Assembly: GCF_036227205.1 (NCBI RefSeq)
Contig: NZ_CP109442.1
Span: forward strand, 1,798,001 to 1,862,000
Direction of reading: 5' to 3'
Length of the DNA: 64,000 nucleotides
Source: Amycolatopsis sp. NBC_01480
GTDB lineage: Bacteria > Actinomycetota > Actinomycetes > Mycobacteriales > Pseudonocardiaceae
A program made the position numbers and the translations under genes. Every line of letters begins with the position of its first letter. Position 1 is the stretch's first letter. Positions 50,075-58,776 of this stretch are shown piece after piece. The notes below the pieces were generated by a model. The model was not told where the DNA came from. It did not search any database and worked only from the letters and a program-made list of their open reading frames with translations.

Positions 50075-50099
50075 AGGTTTGGATCGACGCTCCAAACCT
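50075..50099. promoter_or_regulatory. TetR operator, site 2
   Basis: Nine-base perfect arms (AGGTTTGGA and TCCAAACCT) flank TCGACGC. Site and spacing match site 1, 29 bp away, so two dimers may bind. The tetR -10 GATACT (50102-50107) adjoins and lies six bases before the tetR ATG, so repression of tetR itself is expected. Confidence 0.75.
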
Positions 50100-50113
50100 G
50101 CGATACTGGGCGC

Positions 50114-50788
50114 ATGGCCAAGAAGACGGAGAAGCGAGCCCCCCGGCGCACGGACGGCCTGTCCCGGGAGGTGATCATCCAGGCGGCGACCGAGCTCCTG
50201 GACAACGGCGGCGAGAGCGCGCTGACCCTGCGCGCGCTCACCGTCCACCTGCACACCGGTTACGGGGCGATCTACCACCACGTCGCGGACAAGAACGACC
50301 TGCTCGCGGCCACCGCCGACGACCTCATCACCCGCGTGCTGTCCGGCGCGGCCACCGGCAAGGACCCGCGCGAAACCTTGCGCCGCCTCGCTTTGGGGCT
50401 GTTCGACACGATCGACGCGCACCCCTGGGTCGGGGCGGAGCTCTCCCGTCAGCCGTGGCGGCCCGCGCTGCTGGACTTCTACGAGAGCATCGGCAAGCTG
50501 CTGGCCGCGCTCGACGTCCCCGAGCGAGCGATCTTCGACGCCGCCGGCACGCTCGTGAACTACGTCATCGGCGTCGCCGTGCAGAGCGCCGCGAACGCCC
50601 GTCACCTCGAAGGCGGCGAGGACCGGGCGGCCTTCCTCGACTCCACCGCCTCCCGATGGGCGGAGCTCGACCCCGATCGGTACCCGTTTGTCCACGCGTC
50701 CATCACCAAGCTGCGCGAGCACGACGACCGCGAGCAGTTCCTCGCCGGCGTCGACATCTTCCTGAGCGGAATCGCCGCTCTGCGTTAG
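50114..50788 (+). CDS. TetR-family repressor with TetR C-terminal ligand domain
   Basis: A protein of 224 residues. The helix-turn-helix is at about 40-60 (LTLRALTVHLHTGYGAIYHH). The C-terminal domain has the layout of antibiotic-sensing TetR proteins. It is divergent from the TetX-like monooxygenase and is likely its repressor. The ATG has no ribosome site and a -10-like GATACT six bases upstream, so the transcript is probably leaderless. The stop overlaps the convergent ArsR gene. Confidence 0.85.
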   Translation: MAKKTEKRAPRRTDGLSREVIIQAATELLDNGGESALTLRALTVHLHTGYGAIYHHVADKNDLLAATADDLITRVLSGAATGKDPRETLRRLALGLFDTIDAHPWVGAELSRQPWRPALLDFYESIGKLLAALDVPERAIFDAAGTLVNYVIGVAVQSAANARHLEGGEDRAAFLDSTASRWAELDPDRYPFVHASITKLREHDDREQFLAGVDIFLSGIAALR

Positions 50789-51765
50789 CCGAGCAGCGCT
50801 TCGCCCAGCGGCGTCGTCAGATAGAGGACGCCGCGGCCGGACCGTTCACGAACGACGAGGCCGGTTTCGCGCAGCACGCGCAGGTGCTGGGAGACGGCGC
50901 TCGGCGTCACGGCGAAAACCCGGGCCAGGTCGGTGGTCGTGGCGGGTGAGCGAAGGGCTTCCAGCAGTCCGGCGCGCATCGGGCCCAGCAGCTGGGTCAC
51001 TGCGGACGACGGCGGGCGAGTGCCGGCCGTCCAGAGCGCGCCGACGCCGCGCGCCGGGTAGCGGACCGTGGTCTGGGTGGTCGTATTGCCTTTGATCAGC
51101 ACGTACGCCGAGCCGAGCGCGACCGGCATCAGCACCAGTCCGCCCGGGCCGCGGTTCACCACTTTCTCGGCCCGCCGGCGTTCGCCGTCAAGAGTCAGGC
51201 GGCCGTCCGCCCAGTGCAGGTCCGGGTGCAGGTCGGCGAACAGCCGCGCGGCGCCGCCCGCGGCCAGCTGCCGGGCGCGGTAGGCGACGTCCGCGTCGAG
51301 CACCGCCCGGATCCGCGGCCAGTGCGGGGCGATCAGCCGGTCGTGGGCCGTCCGCAGCTCCGCCGCGATCGCGCGCAGGCCGGCCGCCGGGTGCGCGGCG
51401 AGTTCGGCCGCGGCGGGCGGCAGGTCGTCGCCGAAGACCCGCTGGAGGCTGGCGCGGACCTGACGGGCGGTGGTGCGGCGCAGAGCCGCGAGGTCTTCGT
51501 CCAGCGAGGTGCCGGCGCCGGCGGGCGCGGGCACCAGGAAATTGGGCCAGCGCGGGCGATCTCCGGTGATCAGCGGCCAGGTGCGCGGCAGGTCGAGCGG
51601 CCGCGCGGCCAGCTCGTCCGACGCCCAGCGGAACCACCGCAGGTGCAGCGCCCGGCGGTCCTGCCCGCCCAGTTGTTGCAGGGCCGCAATGGTTTCCGAC
51701 AGCGGGGAGACGGCGAACCGGGTCTCCGCCAGCTCGGCCACCCCGAGTTCGACCGTCGTCGCCAC
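50785..51765 (-). CDS. ArsR-family regulator with N-terminal DUF5937-like domain
   Basis: A protein of 326 residues from the GTG at 51765. Residues 1-220 are a helical domain of the DUF5937 type (ELGVAELAETRFAVSPLSET). The last 90 hold an ArsR winged helix (LLEALRSPATTTDLARVFAV, then SAVSQHLRVLRETGLV). No metal-binding Cys motif is present. CATACT lies six bases before the GTG, so a leaderless message is likely. The divergent MFS gene starts 66 bp away and is its likely target; similar ArsR/MFS pairs are frequent in actinomycetes. Confidence 0.8.
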   Translation of the reverse strand: MATTVELGVAELAETRFAVSPLSETIAALQQLGGQDRRALHLRWFRWASDELAARPLDLPRTWPLITGDRPRWPNFLVPAPAGAGTSLDEDLAALRRTTARQVRASLQRVFGDDLPPAAAELAAHPAAGLRAIAAELRTAHDRLIAPHWPRIRAVLDADVAYRARQLAAGGAARLFADLHPDLHWADGRLTLDGERRRAEKVVNRGPGGLVLMPVALGSAYVLIKGNTTTQTTVRYPARGVGALWTAGTRPPSSAVTQLLGPMRAGLLEALRSPATTTDLARVFAVTPSAVSQHLRVLRETGLVVRERSGRGVLYLTTPLGEALLG

Positions 51766-51831
51766 GGCCCGAGTATGTAGCAAAGAGCTAAATCCTGTCG
51801 GACGACGGCCGCCGCGCCCGAAGATCGCATC

Positions 51832-53016
51832 ATGCCCCGTCTCCCCTCCTCGTACTGGCGCCTGTGGTGGGCCGGCGGCATCGACAACGTCGGCGACGGG
51901 GCCTTCGCGGCGGCCGTCCCGCTGCTGGCGGTCACGATCACGCGCGACCCGCGGCTGGTGGCGGCGGTCTCCGCGGCGACGTACCTGCCGTGGCTGCTGC
52001 TCTCGCTGCCGGCCGGCGCGCTCGTCGACCGGCACGACCGCGTGACGCTGATGTGGCGTTCGCAGGCTGTCCAGGCGGCGCTCGTCGGGACCGTCGCGGT
52101 GCTGGCCTCGACCGGCCGGAGCAGCCTGATTTCACTGGCCGTGGCAGCGTTCGCACTGGGCTGCTGCGACGTCGTCTTCGACAACGCGAGCCAGGCCTTC
52201 CTGCCCGAGATCGTGCCGAAACCATTACTGCACAAGGCAAACGGCGCTCAGCAGGCGATCACGACGGTCGGCGTGCAGTTCCTCGGGCCGCCGGTCGGCA
52301 GCGCGCTGTTCGCACTCGCCGCCGCGCTGCCGTTCGGCCTCGATGCCGGTTCCTTCGCGCTGTCCGCGAGCCTGCTCGCCACGCTGCCACGCGCGCGAAA
52401 GCCACCGGCGCGCACGGCGATCGCCGACGGCCTGCGCTGGCTCGCGCGGCACCGGCTCCTGCGCACGCTCGCGATCTTGCTGGGCGTCAACACCTTCTGC
52501 GGCCAGCTCGCCACCGCGACGCTGGTCCTGCTGGCCACCGAGACGCTGCACGTGTCCACCGCCGGCTACGGCCTGCTGCTCGCGGGAGCGGCGTTCGGCG
52601 GCCTGCTCGGCGGGCTGGTGAACGCGCGGATCGTCACCGCGTTCGGCGCGCTGCCCGCCCTGCTGGGCGCGCTCGCCGGCAACGTCTTGGTGTTCGCCGC
52701 CATCGGCCTGAGCCCGGACGCGGTGGTGCTCGGCGTCCTGCTCGCCGCCAACGGTTTCGCCACCACGCTGTGGAACGTGGTGACCGTGAGCCTGCGCCAG
52801 CAGGTCGTGCCGGACGAGCTGCTCGGCCGCGTCACCAGCGTGTACAAGCTGCTGGGCAAGGGCCTGATCCCGCTCGGCACGCTGACCGGCGGGCTGGTGG
52901 CGCACGCCTTCGGGCTGCGCGCTCCGTACCCGGTGGCGGGAGTCCTGCGTGGACTCGCGCTGCTGGCCGCGCTGCCGGTGCTGGTGAGTGCCCTGCGGAC
53001 GAAATCCGCCGGCTGA
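51832..53016 (+). CDS. MFS transporter
   Basis: A protein of 394 residues with about 12 membrane helices and the loop signature LPAGALVDRHDRVTL between helices 2 and 3. Overall pattern is like enterobactin/macrolide-type exporters of the EntS class. It is divergent from the ArsR-type regulator, so it is probably induced by a toxic compound. I found no ribosome site before the ATG, so this too may be leaderless. Confidence 0.85.
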   Translation: MPRLPSSYWRLWWAGGIDNVGDGAFAAAVPLLAVTITRDPRLVAAVSAATYLPWLLLSLPAGALVDRHDRVTLMWRSQAVQAALVGTVAVLASTGRSSLISLAVAAFALGCCDVVFDNASQAFLPEIVPKPLLHKANGAQQAITTVGVQFLGPPVGSALFALAAALPFGLDAGSFALSASLLATLPRARKPPARTAIADGLRWLARHRLLRTLAILLGVNTFCGQLATATLVLLATETLHVSTAGYGLLLAGAAFGGLLGGLVNARIVTAFGALPALLGALAGNVLVFAAIGLSPDAVVLGVLLAANGFATTLWNVVTVSLRQQVVPDELLGRVTSVYKLLGKGLIPLGTLTGGLVAHAFGLRAPYPVAGVLRGLALLAALPVLVSALRTKSAG

Positions 53017-53096
53017 CCGATCGGCCGGCGGCAGTTACCCTAGAAATGTCTTTCATGTTTTACGCCCGTCCTGACCTGCGGCAAAGGAGTCCCGAC

Positions 53097-54515
53097 GTGC
53101 CGAGCACCGCATCCCGCTTCCGCAGCCTCAGCACCGGGTTGCCGCCCGGCCCCGGCCGAGTTTTCCTCCGGCGGGCGGTGGTGCTGGGCGGGAGCGTGGC
53201 CGGGCTGATGGCCGCGCGGGTGCTGAGCGACCACGCCGAGGAAGTCGTCATCGTTGAGCGCGACGAGCCCGGCGCAGGTGCCAAGCCGCGTCCGGGAGTG
53301 CCGCAGGGCGGCCATGTGCACGCCCTGCTGCCGGCCGGGGCGGTGCAGCTGGAGCGGTGGTACCCCGGGTTCACCGAGGAGGCGGTCGCGGGCGGCGCGA
53401 TCATCCCGCCGTCCGACGGCTCCCGGACCCGGCGGTTCATCAACGCCATCGCCCGGCCGCAGGCGCCGGAGCCGCTGTTCCTGCTGGGCACCCGCCCGTA
53501 CCTGGAGGATCTGGTACGGCGCCGGACCCTGGCCATCACAAACGTCCGGCAGGTGACCGGCCGCGCGGAAGGGCTGGTCTTCGACGGGGACCGGGTGACC
53601 GGCGCGAGTTACCGCCCCGAGGAGGACGGCGAGCCGGTCACCTTGGAGGCCGACCTCGTGGTCGACGCGATGGGCCGCGCCAGCCGCCTCGGCGACTGGC
53701 TGGAGGGGGCCGGCTGGGAACGCCCGCCGATGCGCCGGATGCCGATCAAACTCAACTACGCCACCGCCTTGTTCCGCTACGACGAGAGCATCACCGACAT
53801 CTGCACGGTCCTCTCGCAAGCCGGCGCGGACGTCACCCCGGACGGGGCGGCCCGGATCGGCGGCGTCCTGCGGGTGGAGGGCGACCGCTGGATCATGCTG
53901 ATCTCGGGTTACGCCGACGACCGCCCGACCCGCGACCCGCAGGACTTCATCACCCGGTGCCGCCGCGACTTCCCGGCGGTGTTCGGCGACATCGCCGAGC
54001 GCGCGGAGATGCTCGGCGAAGTGCTGACCTACCACCAGGCCGACAGCCGGCGGCGGGATTTCCACGCGCTGCGCCGGTTCCCCGCGGGCCTGATCGCCAC
54101 GGGTGACGCGGTGGCGTCGTTCAACCCGGTCTACGGGCAGGGCATGACCTCGGCGGCCCTGCACGCCTCCTGCCTTTCCGCCTACCTGCGGGCCGAACCG
54201 TCGCTGCGCGAACCGGCCAAGGCGTACTTCGACCAGGTGCGTGTCATCGTCGACGCCGCCTGGCAGATCTCCGCCTTCGCCGACCTCGAACTCCCGCACG
54301 TCGACGGGCCGTACCCGCCCGGGTACCAGGTCATCCGGTGGCTCACCGGCCGGATGTTCACCGCGTCGCTGACCGATCCCCGGACCGACGACCTCCTGAG
54401 CCGGGTGATCAACATGCTGGCCCATCCGAACTCACTGGCCAGCCCGGCTGCGGTGGCCCGCGCGCTGTGGGTCAGCTGGACACGCCGGCCGAAACCCGCG
54501 GCCACGACGGCATGA
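53097..54515 (+). CDS. FAD-dependent oxidoreductase (halogenase/GGR-like superfamily)
   Basis: An enzyme of 472 residues. FAD-binding AVVLGGSVAGLMAARVL at about residues 24-40, ERDEPGAG after the second strand, and GLIATGDAVASFNPVYGQG near residue 335. It belongs to the large group of NAD(P)/FAD proteins that includes tryptophan halogenases and geranylgeranyl reductases, but no halogenase Lys/WxWxIP motif is visible. The GTG at 53097 follows AAAGGAG; an in-frame ATG at 53046 has no site. The 80-bp gap after the MFS gene could allow co-transcription. Confidence 0.8.
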   Translation: MPSTASRFRSLSTGLPPGPGRVFLRRAVVLGGSVAGLMAARVLSDHAEEVVIVERDEPGAGAKPRPGVPQGGHVHALLPAGAVQLERWYPGFTEEAVAGGAIIPPSDGSRTRRFINAIARPQAPEPLFLLGTRPYLEDLVRRRTLAITNVRQVTGRAEGLVFDGDRVTGASYRPEEDGEPVTLEADLVVDAMGRASRLGDWLEGAGWERPPMRRMPIKLNYATALFRYDESITDICTVLSQAGADVTPDGAARIGGVLRVEGDRWIMLISGYADDRPTRDPQDFITRCRRDFPAVFGDIAERAEMLGEVLTYHQADSRRRDFHALRRFPAGLIATGDAVASFNPVYGQGMTSAALHASCLSAYLRAEPSLREPAKAYFDQVRVIVDAAWQISAFADLELPHVDGPYPPGYQVIRWLTGRMFTASLTDPRTDDLLSRVINMLAHPNSLASPAAVARALWVSWTRRPKPAATTA

Positions 54516-54593
54516 TCAGGACAGCCAGGCCCGGTTCCCCCTTGCGCCGCTTAGGCTTCAAGCGCACTGCCCCAACGAGTCGGGAGAACGGCC

Positions 54594-55196
54594 ATGCGCG
54601 GCACCTCGGCGGTCGCCGGATCCAGCCTGATCGCCCTCGCCCTGCTGAGCGGCTGCGCGAGCGGCGGACAGCCCGCGGCCGACGCGCCGTCGACACCGCC
54701 GGTTTCTTCGGTCGCGCCGCCGCCGGTGTCTTCCGCCTCCGCGCCGTCCGCGGCCGCGGCGAGCCCGGACCCGCGGGGCTGGGCGCTGCTGATGTGCCTG
54801 ACCACCAGCTCGATCTCCATGGCACCACTGGTTTACGCCGGTTCGCCGCACGCCGACCCCGGCGGGTTCACCCAGCGGGCGCGGAGTTCGGCGCAGCTCG
54901 TCCGCAGCGCGGTGACGTCGGTCGACTCGATCCCGCACACCGGGGTGGACGACGTCGACGCCATCGCCACCCGGCTGCGCCAGTCCGTCGACTCGGCCGC
55001 ACCGAAGATCACCGCGTTGTACGACCAGGGCGCGGCAGGCTCGGACGCCGCGGTCACCGCGCGCCTGGACCAGGCGAACGCGCTGCTCGCAGGCATCCAC
55101 CCGGACGGCGGCGAACTCTACGACGCGGCGCAGTCTTCCGAGACCATCGGCGCGGCGTACCGAAGCGCGTCGAGCTGCCCGATCCAGCGCCCGTAG
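54594..55196 (+). CDS. Lipoprotein of unknown function
   Basis: A protein of 200 residues. Lipobox LLSGC with the Cys at about residue 21, a Ser/Pro/Ala-rich linker to about 60, then a helical domain with two Cys (LMCLTTSS and SSCPIQRP) that might pair. I do not recognise a family. It is convergent with the encapsulin gene, three bases beyond its stop. Confidence 0.6.
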   Translation: MRGTSAVAGSSLIALALLSGCASGGQPAADAPSTPPVSSVAPPPVSSASAPSAAAASPDPRGWALLMCLTTSSISMAPLVYAGSPHADPGGFTQRARSSAQLVRSAVTSVDSIPHTGVDDVDAIATRLRQSVDSAAPKITALYDQGAAGSDAAVTARLDQANALLAGIHPDGGELYDAAQSSETIGAAYRSASSCPIQRP

Positions 55197-55199
55197 GCC

Positions 55200-55997
55200 T
55201 CAGGCGGTCAGGCCGACCGCAGCTTCGGCGGTGTTCACCAGGAACGTCAGCGTTTCCTGGAAATAAAGCTCCACAGTGGACGAATCGTGGCCGAGGTAGC
55301 CGATCGACAGGTCCTGGCCGAGGTGCAGCTCGTAGTCGCCGCCGCGGGTGGAGAGCACGCAGGCGCCCTCGATGGCCGGGGTCCAGATGATGTCGCCGTC
55401 GATGATCTGCTTCAGGTGGTCGATCACCGGATAACCGTGGCTGGCTGCCTCGATCGCGGCGGTGTAGGCCGCTTTGCTCAGCAGCACCGCGTACGGGCCG
55501 ACGACGCCGGCCGCGCGCAGTTCGGCCAGCGCGTCACCGATCACGCGCGGGTACTCGCTCGCCTCCGCGGGCAGGGCGAGCGGGCTCAGCGACGAGGCCG
55601 GGCGGATGCCGTCGATGCCGGCGTCGGCGAAGCCGTCGAAGACCACCCGGTCCTCGGCGTATGCGATGTTCTGCGCGCCGTCCTTCACCGGCTGCCAGTC
55701 GGCGTCCTTCGCGCCCCACTCCACCGAATCGACGGCGTCGCGGCTGACCGTGAACGGCACCCGCAGGTCGACGATCCGCTGGGCCGTGCGCAGCCGCGCC
55801 TGCACCCCGGTCAACGGCGATTCGATCTGGTCCAGGTGCCCGGTGCCGACGGCCGACAGCGACAGGTCACCGGCCACCACCACGTCGACGACCCGGCGCG
55901 CGGAGGCCAGCTCGCGGAACGTGCGGCGGGCCTCCTCCTCGATCTCCGACCAGGCGGCCGAGGAGATCGGGGCGAGTTCGCGATGCAGGTTGTTCAT
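55200..55997 (-). CDS. Encapsulin shell protein, family 1
   Basis: A shell protein of 265 residues. It has the HK97-like fold pattern of linocin/encapsulins: N-terminal RELAPISSAAWSEIEEEA, the E-loop region (VDLRVPFTVSRDAVDSVEWG), and the C-terminal LSIGYLGHDSSTVELYFQET. These shells are expected to be 24-30 nm compartments. The ATG overlaps the stop of the DyP peroxidase by four bases (ATGA), and the peroxidase carries a targeting peptide, so it is the cargo. A TCCACAGTGGA motif lies inside the gene at 55270-55280. Confidence 0.9.
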   Translation of the reverse strand: MNNLHRELAPISSAAWSEIEEEARRTFRELASARRVVDVVVAGDLSLSAVGTGHLDQIESPLTGVQARLRTAQRIVDLRVPFTVSRDAVDSVEWGAKDADWQPVKDGAQNIAYAEDRVVFDGFADAGIDGIRPASSLSPLALPAEASEYPRVIGDALAELRAAGVVGPYAVLLSKAAYTAAIEAASHGYPVIDHLKQIIDGDIIWTPAIEGACVLSTRGGDYELHLGQDLSIGYLGHDSSTVELYFQETLTFLVNTAEAAVGLTA

Positions 55998-57073
55998 GAC
56001 CGGGCACTCCTTCGCAGACTGCCGATGCCGAGTGACGCATCGGGCTCGGATGGCGGCTCGTTTTCCGGCTCCGGCCGGGATTCCGACCCGGAGACCGGCG
56101 GGGACGACGGCGCGGGCGGGTCCTCCAGGAACTCCGCGGTCGGCACGTAGAACAGCGCGCCGGTGACGACCGTGGAGAAGTCGAGAATGCGGTCGTAATT
56201 GCCGGGCGGCGACCCGACGAACATGTTCTCCAGCATCCGCTCGATCACCGCGGGCGATTTCGCGTAGCCGATGAAGTAGGTGCCGAACTCGCCGTACGCC
56301 GGGCGCCCGAACGGCATGTTGTCGCGCAGGATGTCCAGCTCGTTGCCGTCCTCGTCGGTGATCACGTTCAGCGCGATGTGGGAGTCGGCGGGCTTCTCCT
56401 CGTCCGAAAGCTCCACATCGGACAGTTTGCGCCGCCCGATCACCAGCTCCTGCTGCTCGGTGGACAGCGCGTTCCACGCCGTCATGTCGTGCAGGTACTT
56501 CTGGACGACGACGTAGCTGCCGCCGTCGAAGTCACCGTCGTCATCGACCAGCACGGCCTCGCTCGCGCCGCGGCCGGTCGGGTTCTCCGTGCCGTCGACG
56601 AAGCCCAGCACGTCACGCGCGTCGAAGTAGCGGAAGCCCTGCACCTCGTCGACCACGGTCACCGCGCCTTCGAGCCGCGCCATGATCAGCGTCTCCAGCT
56701 CGAAGCACAGGTCCATCCGGTCGGCCCGGAGGTGGAACAGCAGGTCGGCACGGCTGACCACGCTCTCGTGCCGGTCGCCCTTGAACACCGGCAGCTCGTG
56801 CAGCTCGCCCGGGCGCGGCCCGCCGTAGATCCGGTCCCACGCCGCGGAGCCGATGCCGGTCACGCAGGACAGGCCGCCGGTCAGCGACCGGAACCCGACC
56901 GAGCGCTGGAGTCCGGGCAGGTCCGTCAGCAGATCCTTGACGGTGTCCTCGGCGCCCTCGTTCACCCGCACCACCAGGAAGATCGCCGCCCGGGTCAGCG
57001 GCCCGACCACGTCCTGCGGCTCGGGCGGCAGGTCCGCTGAAGCCTCGGTCACCCCGCCCGCCATCAGCCCCAC
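55994..57073 (-). CDS. DyP-type haem peroxidase, encapsulin cargo
   Basis: An enzyme of 359 residues. The DyP GXXDG motif is GFVDGTENP, with the distal Asp. The proximal haem His is in ADSHIALN (about residue 228) and an Arg follows at ILRDNMPF. Residues 316-345 are a Pro/Ser/Glu-rich flexible linker, and the final stretch SLGIGSLRRS is a typical encapsulin targeting peptide. The peroxidase precedes and overlaps the shell gene, consistent with co-assembly. The GTG at 57073 follows GGGAGGGG; an ATG at 57064 is the alternative. Predicted role: oxidative detoxification or oxidation inside the shell. Confidence 0.9.
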   Translation of the reverse strand: MGLMAGGVTEASADLPPEPQDVVGPLTRAAIFLVVRVNEGAEDTVKDLLTDLPGLQRSVGFRSLTGGLSCVTGIGSAAWDRIYGGPRPGELHELPVFKGDRHESVVSRADLLFHLRADRMDLCFELETLIMARLEGAVTVVDEVQGFRYFDARDVLGFVDGTENPTGRGASEAVLVDDDGDFDGGSYVVVQKYLHDMTAWNALSTEQQELVIGRRKLSDVELSDEEKPADSHIALNVITDEDGNELDILRDNMPFGRPAYGEFGTYFIGYAKSPAVIERMLENMFVGSPPGNYDRILDFSTVVTGALFYVPTAEFLEDPPAPSSPPVSGSESRPEPENEPPSEPDASLGIGSLRRSARS

Positions 57074-57141
57074 ACGCCCCTCCCGTCACCGGATATCAGC
57101 TCGCGCATCCTAACCCGGTACCCGATTTCGGCCCCGCTGAC

Positions 57142-57780
57142 TCACACGGCTGGGGAATCGGCGCAGACCAGCTGTTCCAGCAGGCGCGGCACGCTCTGCT
57201 CGAGGTCTTCAGCGGCGCTGTCCCGGCCCGCCAGGTGCTGGAGCAGGGCCCGCTGGAACAGGCCGTCGAAGGTGGCGTACGCGACCGGCGGGGTGACCTT
57301 CGCGGGCACGCCGGCGAACTCGGCGTAGCGCTCCACCACCCGCCAGACCATGGCCTCGCGCTGCTCGTCGATGTCCAGCACGTCGGCGCGGAAGGACTCC
57401 TCGAACAGGCTCTGGTTGCGCAGGTCGTACCAGAGCCGGTGCATCACCGCGTCGGCGCGCAGGGTGCCGGCCATCGCGGCGCCGAAGCCGCGCTTGAGGT
57501 CCTTGGCGGAGTGCGCGGCGGCCACCACGTCGTCGTACCGGGTGACGCAGACTTCCTCGAACTGGCGGACCGCGTACGTCAGCAGCTCGACCTTGTCCGC
57601 GAAGTAGTAGTGCAGCACGCCGTGGGAGAAGTCCGATTTCTGCGCGATCTCCCGCAGGCTCGTGCGGGCGTAGCCCAGCTCGGAGAGCGCCTGCAGCGCC
57701 GACTCCGCCAGCTGCGCGCGCCGCTGGGCGAACTTGTCCACGCTGCGGCGCGAGATCCGCTCTCTCGCCTCGGTCACCAC
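57142..57780 (-). CDS. TetR-family repressor of the downstream divergent operon
   Basis: A protein of 212 residues from the GTG at 57780 (AGGAAACC upstream). Helix-turn-helix about 40-58 (TSLREIAQKSDFSHGVLHYY). The C-terminal part is of the BetI-like class, often binding acyl-CoA or aldehydes. It is divergent from the SDR/ligase operon, and two near-identical operators lie in the intergenic region. A GTG three bases later is an equal alternative start. Confidence 0.85.
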   Translation of the reverse strand: MVTEARERISRRSVDKFAQRRAQLAESALQALSELGYARTSLREIAQKSDFSHGVLHYYFADKVELLTYAVRQFEEVCVTRYDDVVAAAHSAKDLKRGFGAAMAGTLRADAVMHRLWYDLRNQSLFEESFRADVLDIDEQREAMVWRVVERYAEFAGVPAKVTPPVAYATFDGLFQRALLQHLAGRDSAAEDLEQSVPRLLEQLVCADSPAV

Positions 57781-57847
57781 GGTTTCCTGTCGCCTCGGGA
57801 AGTCCACGCAGTTCGCGGACCTCTCGCAGTCTAGCGTCGCACGAGAT

Positions 57848-57864
57848 CTTGACGACTGTCCAAG
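57848..57864. promoter_or_regulatory. TetR operator, site 1 of the SDR/ligase operon
   Basis: CTTGACGACTGTCCAAG, an imperfect palindrome. Site 2 lies exactly 22 bp away, two helical turns, so the two dimers would sit on the same face. Confidence 0.75.
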
Positions 57865-57869
57865 AAAAT

Positions 57870-57886
57870 CTTGACGATCGTCCAAA
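57870..57886. promoter_or_regulatory. TetR operator, site 2 of the SDR/ligase operon
   Basis: CTTGACGATCGTCCAAA, matching site 1 at 14 of 17 positions with centre ACGATCGT. It ends 58 bp before the SDR start. Confidence 0.75.
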
Positions 57887-57944
57887 TTTCGCTGATGATG
57901 TGAGCCACGCCGCATCCGAGGCCTGTCTCAAGGAGGAGATGTTG

Positions 57945-58748
57945 ATGGTTTCGTACGACCTGACCGGGCGGAAAGCACTGGTCACCGGTGGAGCGCAGGG
58001 CCTCGGGGCCGGTATGGCCGAAGCGCTGGCCGCGGCCGGCGCCGCCGTCGTCATCGGCGACGTGCAGGAAGACCTGGGCCGCGCGACGGCCGACACGATC
58101 AAGCAGACCGGCGCCACCGCGGGCTTCGTCCGGCTCGACGTCACCGACGACGCGGACTGGGAGCGGGCCGTCACCGAGGTGGTCGCCGAACTCGGCGGGC
58201 TGGACATCGTGGTGAACAACGCCGGGGTCGAGATCACCGGGCTGGTCGCCGACCTCGACCCGGCCGGCGTGCGGAAGATGCTCGAGGTCAACGTGCTCGG
58301 CACTTCGCTCGGCGTGAAGCACGCCTTCCGCGCCATGCGCCCGGGCGGCCCGGCCGGCAATGGCGGCGCGGTGGTGAACATCTCGTCAGTCGCGGCGACC
58401 ATCGCCTTCCCCGGCATCGCAGGGTATTCCGCGACCAAGTCGGCCGTGGACCGGCTCACCCGGGTGGCCGCGATGGAGTCCGGGAAGCTCGGCTACGGCG
58501 TGCGCGTGAACTGCGTGTACCCCGGCCTGGTGCCCACGCAGATGGGCAGCCAGCTGGCGCAGGACGTGGTCGATGTCGGGCTCTTCCCGAGCGTCGAGGA
58601 CGCGATCGGCGCCGTCGTCGCGCAGACACCGGCCGGGCGCCTCGGCGAGGTCTCCGACATGGCCGACGCGGTGGTGTTCCTCGCCTCCGACGCCGCCCGT
58701 TTCATCACCGGCGCCGGCCTGCCGGTCGACGGCGGCATGGGCATGTGA
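57945..58748 (+). CDS. Short-chain dehydrogenase/reductase
   Basis: A classical SDR of 267 residues: TGGAQGLGAG cofactor motif at 14-23, NNAGV near 89, catalytic Ser in NISSVAA and YSATK around 160-164, and GLPVDGGMGM at the end. Asp after the second strand (IGDVQED) favours NAD. The ATG at 57945 has AGGAGGAG at six bases; the ATG at 57939 is too close to it. First gene of an operon with a saccharopine-dehydrogenase-like protein, acyl-CoA ligase and aldo/keto reductase under the TetR operators. Confidence 0.85.
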   Translation: MVSYDLTGRKALVTGGAQGLGAGMAEALAAAGAAVVIGDVQEDLGRATADTIKQTGATAGFVRLDVTDDADWERAVTEVVAELGGLDIVVNNAGVEITGLVADLDPAGVRKMLEVNVLGTSLGVKHAFRAMRPGGPAGNGGAVVNISSVAATIAFPGIAGYSATKSAVDRLTRVAAMESGKLGYGVRVNCVYPGLVPTQMGSQLAQDVVDVGLFPSVEDAIGAVVAQTPAGRLGEVSDMADAVVFLASDAARFITGAGLPVDGGMGM

Positions 58749-58776
58749 CCGCGCTCCTCCAACGAAAGGCTGATTC

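Noticed and set aside
51864..53096. Long frame fused upstream of the FAD oxidoreductase
   Set aside because: The upstream 400 codons lie in a shifted frame over the MFS gene and are Arg/Ala/Gly-rich. A GTG with a good ribosome site at 53097 explains the real start.
55998..56477. Longer upstream frame for encapsulin
   Set aside because: It overlaps the DyP gene out of frame; the ATG at 55997 gives the normal encapsulin N-terminus.
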